From Thermoanaerobaculia bacterium (lineage in GTDB: Bacteria > Acidobacteriota > Thermoanaerobaculia > Multivoradales > J023): 64,000 nt of DNA. The notes beneath the pieces were generated by a model, which saw only the letters and a list, made by a program, of their open reading frames with translations, made no database searches and was not told the origin of the DNA. Positions 8,513 to 15,437 of the stretch are shown here, piece after piece. The stretch is taken from positions 248,001-312,000 of the forward strand of contig JAUIJL010000009.1 in assembly GCA_030431255.1 (NCBI GenBank), in the 5' to 3' direction. Position 1 is the stretch's first letter. The number at the start of each line of letters is the position of its first letter. Position numbers and translations under genes: made by a program.

Positions 8513-8688
8513 GACGCCCCTTCCTGTTCTCTTTCCAGCCAACGGCGACGATCGCCCGCGACGGCACCGGCCTGCGGATCCGGCACCGGCCGGGGAGCCG
8601 GATCCGCAGGCAGCTCGGGCCAGCCGTCCGGGATTTTTGCCCACCCGGCTCGGAGACCCGGTTCTCGGAGCCGCCGGGAATCTCTCAT
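8491..8688 (-). CDS. Possible small CIS protein between tube and Afp7-like genes
   Basis: A 65-codon frame starts MRDSRRLREPGLRAGWAKIP at 8688, where its ATG overlaps the TGA of the tube gene (ATGA). It ends 22 bases inside the Afp7-like gene. Its sequence is Pro-rich, followed by a basic/acidic helix-like run (GDRRRWLEREQEG). CIS loci often carry a small conserved gene at this place with an RRRW-type motif, and this could be its divergent counterpart. It fills an otherwise unexplained 170-base gap in a very compact operon. Identification rests on position and overlap, so confidence is moderate. Confidence 0.5.
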   Translation of the reverse strand: MRDSRRLREPGLRAGWAKIPDGWPELPADPAPRPVPDPQAGAVAGDRRRWLEREQEGASWNGWPF

Positions 8689-9119
8689 TTCAACGTCAGC
8701 CGGCCGTAGGCCAGGGTCAACGACTCGATGTGCACCCCGTTGTTCTCGGCGTGGAGAGCGCCGATCTTCAGGCTGCACGGCCAGGCGTCGTCGAGGTTCC
8801 AGCGCATGGCTTCCGTGGCGCCGTCGTTCTTCAGCACCACCACCGAAACATTTTTGCGGGCGTCTTGATCTTTCATCACCTCTTCCATCCACTGCCAAAG
8901 CTCTTTGGCCGCGGGGGTCACACCGTAGGAAAGAGTGACCGGGGTATAGCTCACGGCCCCCGGCAAATATTTAACGTCCTGGCCGCCCTCCCGAAAAGTG
9001 AGCACTTCCATTTCGACCCCGAGACCTTTGCAGGACACGAAATGACCGGCTACGCCTTGGATGTCCAACCTGAAATTTGCCGCCCGATAGGGATCGGGAG
9101 CTTTCGAGTCCTGTGCCAT
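8685..9119 (-). CDS. CIS inner tube protein (Hcp-like)
   Basis: 144 residues with the phage tail region/tube family pattern: DPYRAANFRLDIQGVAGHF, then CKGLGVEMEVLTFREGG and LPGAVSYTPVTLSYGVT. It ends GVHIESLTLAYGRLTLK, typical of Afp1/Afp5 tube subunits. Hexamers stack to form the inner tube propelled by sheath contraction. The start has GAGGA about 8 bases upstream, and 17 bases separate it from the sheath gene. Only one tube paralogue is present, whereas Afp-type loci usually carry two or three. Confidence 0.92.
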   Translation of the reverse strand: MAQDSKAPDPYRAANFRLDIQGVAGHFVSCKGLGVEMEVLTFREGGQDVKYLPGAVSYTPVTLSYGVTPAAKELWQWMEEVMKDQDARKNVSVVVLKNDGATEAMRWNLDDAWPCSLKIGALHAENNGVHIESLTLAYGRLTLK

Positions 9120-9136
9120 CTCTGGTTCCTCTTCGA

Positions 9137-10345
9137 TCAGCCGTCACCCTCCGCACCCGGTGCCTGTTGGCTGATGCGGAAGATGACGAATTCAGCGGGT
9201 TTGACCGGAGCCAGCCCGATCAAGGTGGTCACGAGCCCGGCGTCGATATCTTCAGTGGGATTGGTTTCTTCGTCGCATTTGACGAAAAACGCTTCTTCGG
9301 GTGTGGTGCCCATCAAAGCCCCGGTGCGCCAAACGCGTTTCAAAAAAGCGCTCACATCCCGCTGGATGGATTTCCACAGGGGTCGATCGTTGGGCTCGAA
9401 AACGATCCATCGAGTGCTGCGGCCGATCGACTCCTCGACCATGATGAACAGCCTGCGAACGTTCAAATACCGCCACTCACTGCTCGAGGCGGCCAGCGTT
9501 CTGGCTCCCCACACCCGAATGCCTTCGCCGGCAAAGAAGCGGATGCAATTCACACCTTTCGGATTGAGCACCCCTTGCTCCTCGCGGGTCAGACGGTAAG
9601 ACACGTCGAGGGCGCCGCGGATCAGCTCGTTGGCCGGCGCTTTGTGGACCCCGCGCAGACCGTCGGTGCGGGCCCAGATACCGGCGATATGCCCGGAAGG
9701 CGCGACCCATGCCGGCTTTCCGTCGAGGGGGTCTTTTACCGCGATCCGGGGAAAATAAAAGGTTCCGAAACCGCCGTCGCTGACCCGTGGGCGCAATCCC
9801 TTCAGGCCTTCGCCCCCAGAATCTTCGTCACCTTGCTCGGCATCGTCCACGGCCAGATCCGGAGTCGCGATTTGGGTCAGCTGGTCGATGCTCGACACCT
9901 CATCGGGGGGATCCAGGACCGCAACCCGATTCCTCAGCTTTTCGCAATGGGAAATGGCGGCGTCGTAGGAGGCGGCGTCCGTGAAACCGGGTATGGCGAC
10001 GATCGAAACCTCTTCCAGCTCTTCTAACAGCTGAAGGCCCTGCCGCTGCCGACCGGTTCCCGATACCGATCCGGCCTCCCCCACATTGACGATGTAACAA
10101 CGCCCTCCGCCATTGAGAAAAAAGCCGAAAACCGCGTGAGAAAGCGGCGTGCCGGCGCTGCCTTCCGCCATGAAAGCTTTCGTAAACTCGGTCCAATTGT
10201 TCACCGCCACCGCCTCGTGCATCCGCGCCGTCGGCTCCGGTGCTACCCCCACGAAGGCCGCCGTGCTGGTGCCCACCATCTCGATGGGACGCGCTCCGCC
10301 CGGCACCTCCTCCACATACACACCCGGTGTCAAATAACTCGGCAT
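9137..10345 (-). CDS. Contractile sheath protein
   Basis: 402 residues. It opens with the sheath signature (LTPGVYVEEVPGGARPIEMV, then GTSTAAFVGVAPEP). The conserved core has VFGFFLNGGGRCYIVNVG, and the C-terminal sheath domain contains GVNCIRFFAGEGIRVWGART and the strands toward DIDAGLVTTLIGLAPVKPAEFV. The C-terminal arm with VIFRISQ forms the inter-subunit handshake in known sheaths. It is at the short end for sheath proteins and the only sheath gene here, so the tail must be built from one sheath type. GGAG precedes the ATG at 10345. Confidence 0.93.
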   Translation of the reverse strand: MPSYLTPGVYVEEVPGGARPIEMVGTSTAAFVGVAPEPTARMHEAVAVNNWTEFTKAFMAEGSAGTPLSHAVFGFFLNGGGRCYIVNVGEAGSVSGTGRQRQGLQLLEELEEVSIVAIPGFTDAASYDAAISHCEKLRNRVAVLDPPDEVSSIDQLTQIATPDLAVDDAEQGDEDSGGEGLKGLRPRVSDGGFGTFYFPRIAVKDPLDGKPAWVAPSGHIAGIWARTDGLRGVHKAPANELIRGALDVSYRLTREEQGVLNPKGVNCIRFFAGEGIRVWGARTLAASSSEWRYLNVRRLFIMVEESIGRSTRWIVFEPNDRPLWKSIQRDVSAFLKRVWRTGALMGTTPEEAFFVKCDEETNPTEDIDAGLVTTLIGLAPVKPAEFVIFRISQQAPGAEGDG

Positions 10346-10357
10346 CTTCTCTCTCCA

Positions 10358-11047
10358 TCAAAGCTCGAAATAAACGAGCACAGGTTCTTTGGGATCCGCC
10401 GGTCTCTCCAGAGCCAACGTTCGCACGATCCCCCGCGCATGAATCTTGATCTCTTGCACGGCGGGCTCTTTCGGCACCGCTGGAAATCGGAAACGACCAT
10501 CGGCATCGGTGTAGGTCGCTTGGTCGAGGGTCGGCAATTCCACCCGCGCCCGCATCAGAGGAATATCTCCCGGTCCCACCACCCGTCCGACCAAGGGGAC
10601 GGAAACCGACGATTCCAACCGCGGTGGCTCTTGGACCTTCGGCAAAACCACTTCTTCCATTGGCCGCTGAACCGATACGAAAAGAAAAAAAGCAGGACGA
10701 GGCGGAATTCCGAGCAGCTGCCACAGGCAAGAGTCGGACCCTGACAGCTCAATGTCGAAATCCGCCTCGTCCATGGCGGTAAAGACCAATTCTCCCAAAA
10801 GCTCTTGAGCCTTCTGCGGGCTCGGCGCACCGGTGGTGATCAAAAAACGAAAACGAAAACCTTGGGGCGCGCGGCCGCCGGTGGTGCCATGGCGATACAC
10901 CAGCTCTTCCAACCCTAGGGCGTAGAGAAAAACCAGCGGCCTTTCTTCCACTTTCGACGAAGGAGCTCCGAAGGTCATCTCGACGTCTCCGAGGGTGTCC
11001 AGCACCCAGCTCCTCAGTCTTTGATGGTTGTCTGCCAAGGATCCCAT
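10358..11047 (-). CDS. Pvc16-like tail terminator/cap protein with C-terminal Ig-like domain
   Basis: 229 residues, first gene of the CIS operon. The N-terminal ~130 fit the Pvc16/DUF4255 family: DNHQRLRSWVLDTLG, the strand LVFLYALGLEELVY, and RFRFLITTGAPSPQKAQELLG. The remaining ~95 form a carboxypeptidase-regulatory-like domain (VPLVGRVVGPGDIPLMRARV, then ATYTDADGRFRFPAVP). Pvc16 caps the tube and sheath at the end away from the baseplate. I choose the ATG at 11047, which has GGAG 8 bases upstream, over a TTG at 11066-11068 with no such site. Confidence 0.75.
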   Translation of the reverse strand: MGSLADNHQRLRSWVLDTLGDVEMTFGAPSSKVEERPLVFLYALGLEELVYRHGTTGGRAPQGFRFRFLITTGAPSPQKAQELLGELVFTAMDEADFDIELSGSDSCLWQLLGIPPRPAFFLFVSVQRPMEEVVLPKVQEPPRLESSVSVPLVGRVVGPGDIPLMRARVELPTLDQATYTDADGRFRFPAVPKEPAVQEIKIHARGIVRTLALERPADPKEPVLVYFEL

Positions 11048-11157
11048 GCGTCGAGCTCCAACGACCAAAACCTATGGATTTTCCGTCCCTTCCGACATTT
11101 GGACCACGTGACCGAGACAGGTGACCGGTTCGGAATCGGCCCGCTCGGCAGCGTTTC

Positions 11158-11201
11158 GTAAGTATTTCCGCGATCTCGTAGGGCCACAATGTAAGTATTT
11201 C
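11158..11201 (-). promoter_or_regulatory. Two 11-bp direct repeats upstream of the CIS operon
   Basis: GAAATACTTAC (minus strand) occurs at 11191-11201 and again at 11158-11168, exactly 33 bp apart, which is about three helical turns. The pair lies 110-150 bases before the first CIS gene and upstream of the divergent lysozyme gene. Phased identical repeats in a divergent promoter region suggest an activator or repressor binding site. The rest of the 11048-11342 interval contains no supportable gene. Confidence 0.4.
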
Positions 11202-11342
11202 TTTAGGAAAGACCTGACCTACACCAGGGCGCGGCAAGCAATACACCAAGAATGCTCACCATAGAAATAACCCAAGGAACCTGCCACTTTGCCGTGCATA
11301 GGAGCGGGTTTTCTTCAGCGCCCATGAGGTGCCCACGCCGAC

Positions 11343-12236
11343 ATGAAATATCTATTCATATGGAAGGCATCCGGATACCTCTCGGTCGCGATCATGACCG
11401 GAGCTCTCGTCGGCACGGTGTGGTCGGACTTTCTGAAGGCCCGAGCCGCTCTCGATCCAACGCCTGCGATCGACTCGAAAACCCCCAGCCCGAAGCCGGA
11501 ACCACCGGCAGCCCCCATGACCTGCCCACGTGCCGATAGATCCATGAGCAAGACTTCTCCGAGCCACCCCCTGCTACCCGGCTTTCGGGGCGATACCCAA
11601 TGGATCCATCGACGGGAGGGACATGTCGGCCGGCCTTATTGGCCGGGAGGGGATTCCGGTATCACCCTCGATCCGGGCATGGACCTGGGTCATGCCGAGC
11701 CCTGGTTGATCGAAGCCGCCTTTGAAAAGCGCCTGCCCGCCCATCAGCTCAAGGCGGTCCGCAAAGCCATGGGAGCGCAGGGAACGGAAGCCCAGACCTT
11801 GCTTCGGCGCAGCGGCACCCTTCGGGGCATTCAAATCAGCCGCTCGACCGCGGCAGGCGTGTTCCCATATCTGCTAAAACCGTATTGGCGCTCACTGCAA
11901 CAGCGATTCCCGAGCATCATCGACCCGGAAGTGCCGCCGGAAGTGCAAACCGCCATGCTCTCATTGGCCTACAACCGGGGCACGTGGAACCTGGAGCTGA
12001 GCCCCATTCACCACCCGCTGAAAGCTCGTCGGTGGGAGGTCGTCGCGCGATTGATCCGCGACATGCAACAAGACCACCTGCTCGAAGGTATTCGACGTCG
12101 ACGACGTTTCGAGAGCCTTCTGATCTCCGAAAACCTCGCCGTTGAGCCGATGGTCGAGATCTGCCGCAGCATAGACTCGCCCGAAACGAGCCGTTTCAGA
12201 ACCGTTGAGAAAGAAATTCAAGAGCCCGAATCCTAG
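11343..12236 (+). CDS. Membrane-anchored or secreted lysozyme, pesticin/T4 type
   Basis: 297 residues. A hydrophobic N-terminal segment (LFIWKASGYLSVAIMTGALV) suggests a signal anchor, followed by a Pro-rich linker to about residue 75. The catalytic domain resembles the pesticin C-terminal phage-lysozyme fold: Glu92 in RREGHVGRPYW, then GGDSGITLDPGMDLGH holding the Asp and Thr expected for the active site. Further on, VQTAMLSLAYNRGTW fits the helical lobe. Such muramidases cut the glycan of peptidoglycan. The gene is divergent from the CIS operon and shares its upstream region, so the enzyme could help the particle cross the wall, act as cargo, or lyse the producer; these are inferences. Confidence 0.75.
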   Translation: MKYLFIWKASGYLSVAIMTGALVGTVWSDFLKARAALDPTPAIDSKTPSPKPEPPAAPMTCPRADRSMSKTSPSHPLLPGFRGDTQWIHRREGHVGRPYWPGGDSGITLDPGMDLGHAEPWLIEAAFEKRLPAHQLKAVRKAMGAQGTEAQTLLRRSGTLRGIQISRSTAAGVFPYLLKPYWRSLQQRFPSIIDPEVPPEVQTAMLSLAYNRGTWNLELSPIHHPLKARRWEVVARLIRDMQQDHLLEGIRRRRRFESLLISENLAVEPMVEICRSIDSPETSRFRTVEKEIQEPES

Positions 12237-12321
12237 GCGTGTCCAGGCGCCTCCGCCATCCTTGCGTCGAAAGCTTTAACCGCCTCCAAACAAATCTTTC
12301 GGAATCTTGAGGAAGGAACCC

Positions 12322-13182
12322 ATGGCTCATTTCAAATCAATCCATTGCCGCCTATTCTTGTTGTTCACCCTATTCTTACCGAGCGCCGTCCATGCCAACG
12401 ACTCCGTCGATCTCGGCTGGTCGTCCAGTGGGCGTATTTCATTGGTCCACAACCAAGGAAACGGCGACTTCACCGCGGCGGGCGTCGATCTTTCATTCCA
12501 TCATCAGTGGGTCGGCGCGGGTTTGGATCTCAGCTTGGGTACCGTGCAGGCCCAGAACCAAACCTTGGGACGTAGGGCCGTCGGCTCTCCGGACCGTTTC
12601 ACGGTGGAGGAAAATATCGAGGAAGAGAAGATCGAGGAAAATTGGTCGGTCGCCTTCAGTTACGACCACAAGCTTTCCCGAAAATTTTCCTGGGTGACCC
12701 ACGGCGGCTGGGAGCGCGACGAGCCCGGTGGATTCAGGAATCGCTACGGTTTCGGCATGGGTTTGGGCGTGCAAAGCGATCCCGATCAGGACGACTGCTT
12801 GAAGACGATCTTCAGCCTGACGTGGAATCGGCAGGAAAATTTGGTCAATCCAGGAAATACGGATCCCGAATTTCCGGGTTTTCGATGGCTGCTCGGTTAT
12901 AACCGGCCGATCAACGAGCACACCGGCTTCAGCAGCACCTTGAGCTATTTCGGCAACCTCGACGATCTCGACGACTTCCGCACGGATTGGAGCAACACGT
13001 TGACGGTTTCGATCAACGATTGGTTGGCCCTCGAGATTGAAGCCCAGTGGAAGCACGGCAGCAGACCTCCCCTGGAGCTGATTCCCTTGATCGATCCCAG
13101 CGGAGGCTCCAATCAGCTCGTGGCCGCCCCGCTGGACAAAAACGAGAGCCATCTCGCGTTGGCGTTCGTCTTTCACCACTGA
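12322..13182 (+). CDS. Outer-membrane beta-barrel protein, DUF481-like
   Basis: 286 residues with a signal peptide (LFLLFTLFLPSAVHA). The mature part is made of alternating amphipathic strands (SVAFSYDHKLSRKFSWVTHG, then GFGMGLGVQ and FSSTLSYFGNL). It ends in aromatic FVFHH, as in barrels that end with a terminal aromatic residue. The overall pattern resembles the DUF481/YdiY family of salt-induced outer-membrane proteins. The ATG at 12322 has AGGAAGG about 6 bases upstream; a TTG at 12307 is rejected. Its end is followed by a perfect hairpin terminator. Confidence 0.65.
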   Translation: MAHFKSIHCRLFLLFTLFLPSAVHANDSVDLGWSSSGRISLVHNQGNGDFTAAGVDLSFHHQWVGAGLDLSLGTVQAQNQTLGRRAVGSPDRFTVEENIEEEKIEENWSVAFSYDHKLSRKFSWVTHGGWERDEPGGFRNRYGFGMGLGVQSDPDQDDCLKTIFSLTWNRQENLVNPGNTDPEFPGFRWLLGYNRPINEHTGFSSTLSYFGNLDDLDDFRTDWSNTLTVSINDWLALEIEAQWKHGSRPPLELIPLIDPSGGSNQLVAAPLDKNESHLALAFVFHH

Positions 13183-13219
13183 CGACGCCGGTCCTTACCA
13201 AACCTCTCCAAAACACGAA

Positions 13220-13245
13220 GTGCCGATCGCATCCGCGATCGGCAC
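13220..13245. terminator. Bidirectional terminator, 11-bp perfect stem
   Basis: GTGCCGATCGC, loop ATCC, then GCGATCGGCAC form a perfect 11-bp stem between two convergent genes. Short C/T-rich sequence (CTTCCGTTTCC) follows on the plus strand. Near-identical hairpins occur at 22367-22400 and 32229-32255. Confidence 0.7.
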
Positions 13246-13258
13246 CTTCCGTTTCCGC

Positions 13259-14191
13259 TCAGTGACGCTCGGCTTCTTCCGCAACCTTGAAGGAATAACG
13301 CGCGACCGGAGCTGCGGCGTCTTGGCTTGCCCAGAGCTCAATGACGTAGGAATTGCCCGGCGGGAAAACACGGCGCGAGAACCAGAGCTGAATCTGGGGC
13401 GAGCCTTCGGCCATCCAGGGCTCGCTGTGCACCGGGGCTCCATTGGAGAGCACGTCGATGCGGTAGGCTCCTCGATCGACGTCCAGGGGCAAGGTCAAAA
13501 CGACGGGATACCGCTCGGCTCGCGGATCGATCCGGACCAAGGATTCATGCTCGCCCCGCAGCGACGAGTCCACGTTGAGCGCAAAAAGCGGTGTCGGCCG
13601 GAGCCGCGCCGGCTCCGGTCCAGGAAGCAGTCGGCCGGCGAGGAAACCCACTGTCAGCAGCAACAACGCGGCGGCCGCGCGACCGGCATCGCGAAACACC
13701 GACCGGTGAGGGTTCGACTTTCGAAAGGGAGTCGGTCGATGCTCGGTGGAAAGAGAAGGCTCCGGAGCTGCAAGCCGGCTCACCACGGAGCGCAGCCGAT
13801 CGTCGAGCTGCCGGTAGCCCGGGTCGTGGTCCATGTCTCGCTCGAGCAGACTCCCTGCCGGCCCCGACCCGTCGAGCTCCGTCAAACGAAGGCGAATTTG
13901 ATCGACGTATTCCGCTTCGAGCTCGCCGATTTTGCTGCCGTCTTCCAGGTAGACGGGGGGAATCCGAGCGGCATGTCGCCCCCTGAGGGTGAGGGCCCCG
14001 CAGCGGGAGCTCGGGGGCACCGCGACGTCACCGCTACCGACGCGGGGGTCCCAATCGGCCGGCACCCACCGGGCTTCCGGCCCGAGCTCGACCACCAACC
14101 ACTGCTCGGGCACGTCACCCAGCCGCGGCAAGATCCAAAGATCACCGATCGACAGCTGCGCCGTCAGCTGAGCCGGCCGTGGGGGTTTCAC
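13259..14191 (-). CDS. Single-pass membrane protein, possible anti-sigma-like partner
   Basis: 310 residues with one predicted transmembrane helix at about residues 167-186 (GRAAAALLLLTVGFLAGRLL). Residues 1-165 should be cytoplasmic, with a conserved-looking opening (LSIGDLWILPRLGDVPEQWLV). The ~115-residue exported part has Ig-like strands (YPVVLTLPLDVDRGAYRIDV, then FPPGNSYVIELWA). The GTG start overlaps the stop of the sigma-like gene (GTGA), so the two are co-translated. The topology fits an anti-sigma or signal-transmitting partner, but no known anti-sigma motif is seen and the role is inferred. Confidence 0.6.
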   Translation of the reverse strand: MKPPRPAQLTAQLSIGDLWILPRLGDVPEQWLVVELGPEARWVPADWDPRVGSGDVAVPPSSRCGALTLRGRHAARIPPVYLEDGSKIGELEAEYVDQIRLRLTELDGSGPAGSLLERDMDHDPGYRQLDDRLRSVVSRLAAPEPSLSTEHRPTPFRKSNPHRSVFRDAGRAAAALLLLTVGFLAGRLLPGPEPARLRPTPLFALNVDSSLRGEHESLVRIDPRAERYPVVLTLPLDVDRGAYRIDVLSNGAPVHSEPWMAEGSPQIQLWFSRRVFPPGNSYVIELWASQDAAAPVARYSFKVAEEAERH

Positions 14192-15255
14192 GGATTGCCC
14201 CGGCAGTCATGGACAAAGGACCTCAACCGTTCTTTCAGGCTTGCGATACGACGGCGAGGGATCTCGATCAATCGCTCCAGGGCGCGGTCGGAAGGAGGTT
14301 TGAGGTCGAGGGTCGACGAGGCCACCAACGAAAGCCAGATCTCCAACATCTGGAGACGGGTTTCCTCAGGATCGCGGTCTCCCTCGATCATCCGCTCGAC
14401 ACACTGCTTGAGGTCTTGGAACGCCCGACCCGCTTCGAAGGCGCTTCCGGGAAGCTGCTCGTCTACCGGGATCCGCTCTATCGACGCTCCGACGCGCTCG
14501 AATCCCGTGGAGACCGCTATTTCATCGGACAAACGGGCCCAATAGAGACGAGCCCGCTGTCGCCAAGCCGCATTCAAGTTGCCCAAGCTGAAGTCGAGCA
14601 CGCCTTGCTCCGCCAGCTCCGGCAACCGCGCGGCCAATCGCTCGACATAGGGCTCCCGTTTGCTCGGACCGAGCTCCATGATCGCCGGTAGAAACTCCGG
14701 AAGATGGGTGTCGGCCCATGCTTCCAGCACGCGGTTGTGGTTTCTTTCGAGCACCTCGGCGGGGATTCGTCCCGGCCCGGCAGCCGGCACCAGTCTCGAG
14801 TGGTGGTCCAACGGCTCAGCCGGAGCGTCCGCATGAAGAAGACCCAGCATGAGCGCTTTCTCGACGACGCTCGAAAGGAAGGAGTAGAGGCGGTATCCCA
14901 AGGGATCGAAATGCCTTTGCCGGTCGCTCAGAAAGTTGCGGATCAAACGCAGCAACAAACCCTCAATATTCCCCTTGCTGCGGGCATGACCACGCAACGT
15001 GGGAAGCCGATGCAGGACGAAGATCAAGCACTCCTGGGCCAGCTCGCGCAAGGCGGCGTCGTCGTCTCGGCTCCAGCTGTCGACGCCGATGATGCCGAAG
15101 ATTCGGGGCGAGACGCTCCACAGACGTCTCCGCTTGAGCTCGGCCGCCAATCCCGTTTTTAGACGAGCTAAAAACGGCTCCGAGATGTCGGACCTCACGG
15201 ACGGGCCCACGCCCGAAGCGCGAACGTAATCCGTGAAGGGTGTTTCCCTTCCCAT
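14188..15255 (-). CDS. Sigma-factor-like helical protein
   Basis: 355 residues from the ATG at 15255 (MGRETPFTDYVRA). Residues ~65-135 recall region 2 of sigma-70 factors: LAQECLIFVLHRLPTLRG then GLLLRLIRNFLSDRQRHFDP. The rest is helical with no region-4 match that I recognise, so it is at best a divergent relative. A longer frame from 15441 overlaps the CHAT gene as ATGA, but its extra 62 residues are basic and low in conservation signals. The spacer also contains a plausible promoter (TTGTGC-17-TATTCG near 15385-15415). Neighbours: a CHAT-TPR lipoprotein upstream and a membrane protein downstream. Confidence 0.55.
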   Translation of the reverse strand: MGRETPFTDYVRASGVGPSVRSDISEPFLARLKTGLAAELKRRRLWSVSPRIFGIIGVDSWSRDDDAALRELAQECLIFVLHRLPTLRGHARSKGNIEGLLLRLIRNFLSDRQRHFDPLGYRLYSFLSSVVEKALMLGLLHADAPAEPLDHHSRLVPAAGPGRIPAEVLERNHNRVLEAWADTHLPEFLPAIMELGPSKREPYVERLAARLPELAEQGVLDFSLGNLNAAWRQRARLYWARLSDEIAVSTGFERVGASIERIPVDEQLPGSAFEAGRAFQDLKQCVERMIEGDRDPEETRLQMLEIWLSLVASSTLDLKPPSDRALERLIEIPRRRIASLKERLRSFVHDCRGNP

Positions 15256-15437
15256 GAGCTTTCGGATCCGAAAAAGGCGAGCTCGAAACGACCCGGGCCG
15301 GATCGGCGACCGATGGAAGGCGGCCGGCGGCCCGATCCGAGCAACAGGGCTCCCTCGATCGGCCCTCACCTTTGAGTCGTTGACGAATAGGTCTGCGCGG
15401 AACCTAGCACAATAGAGCCGAGAAAGGAGCTGGGGGA

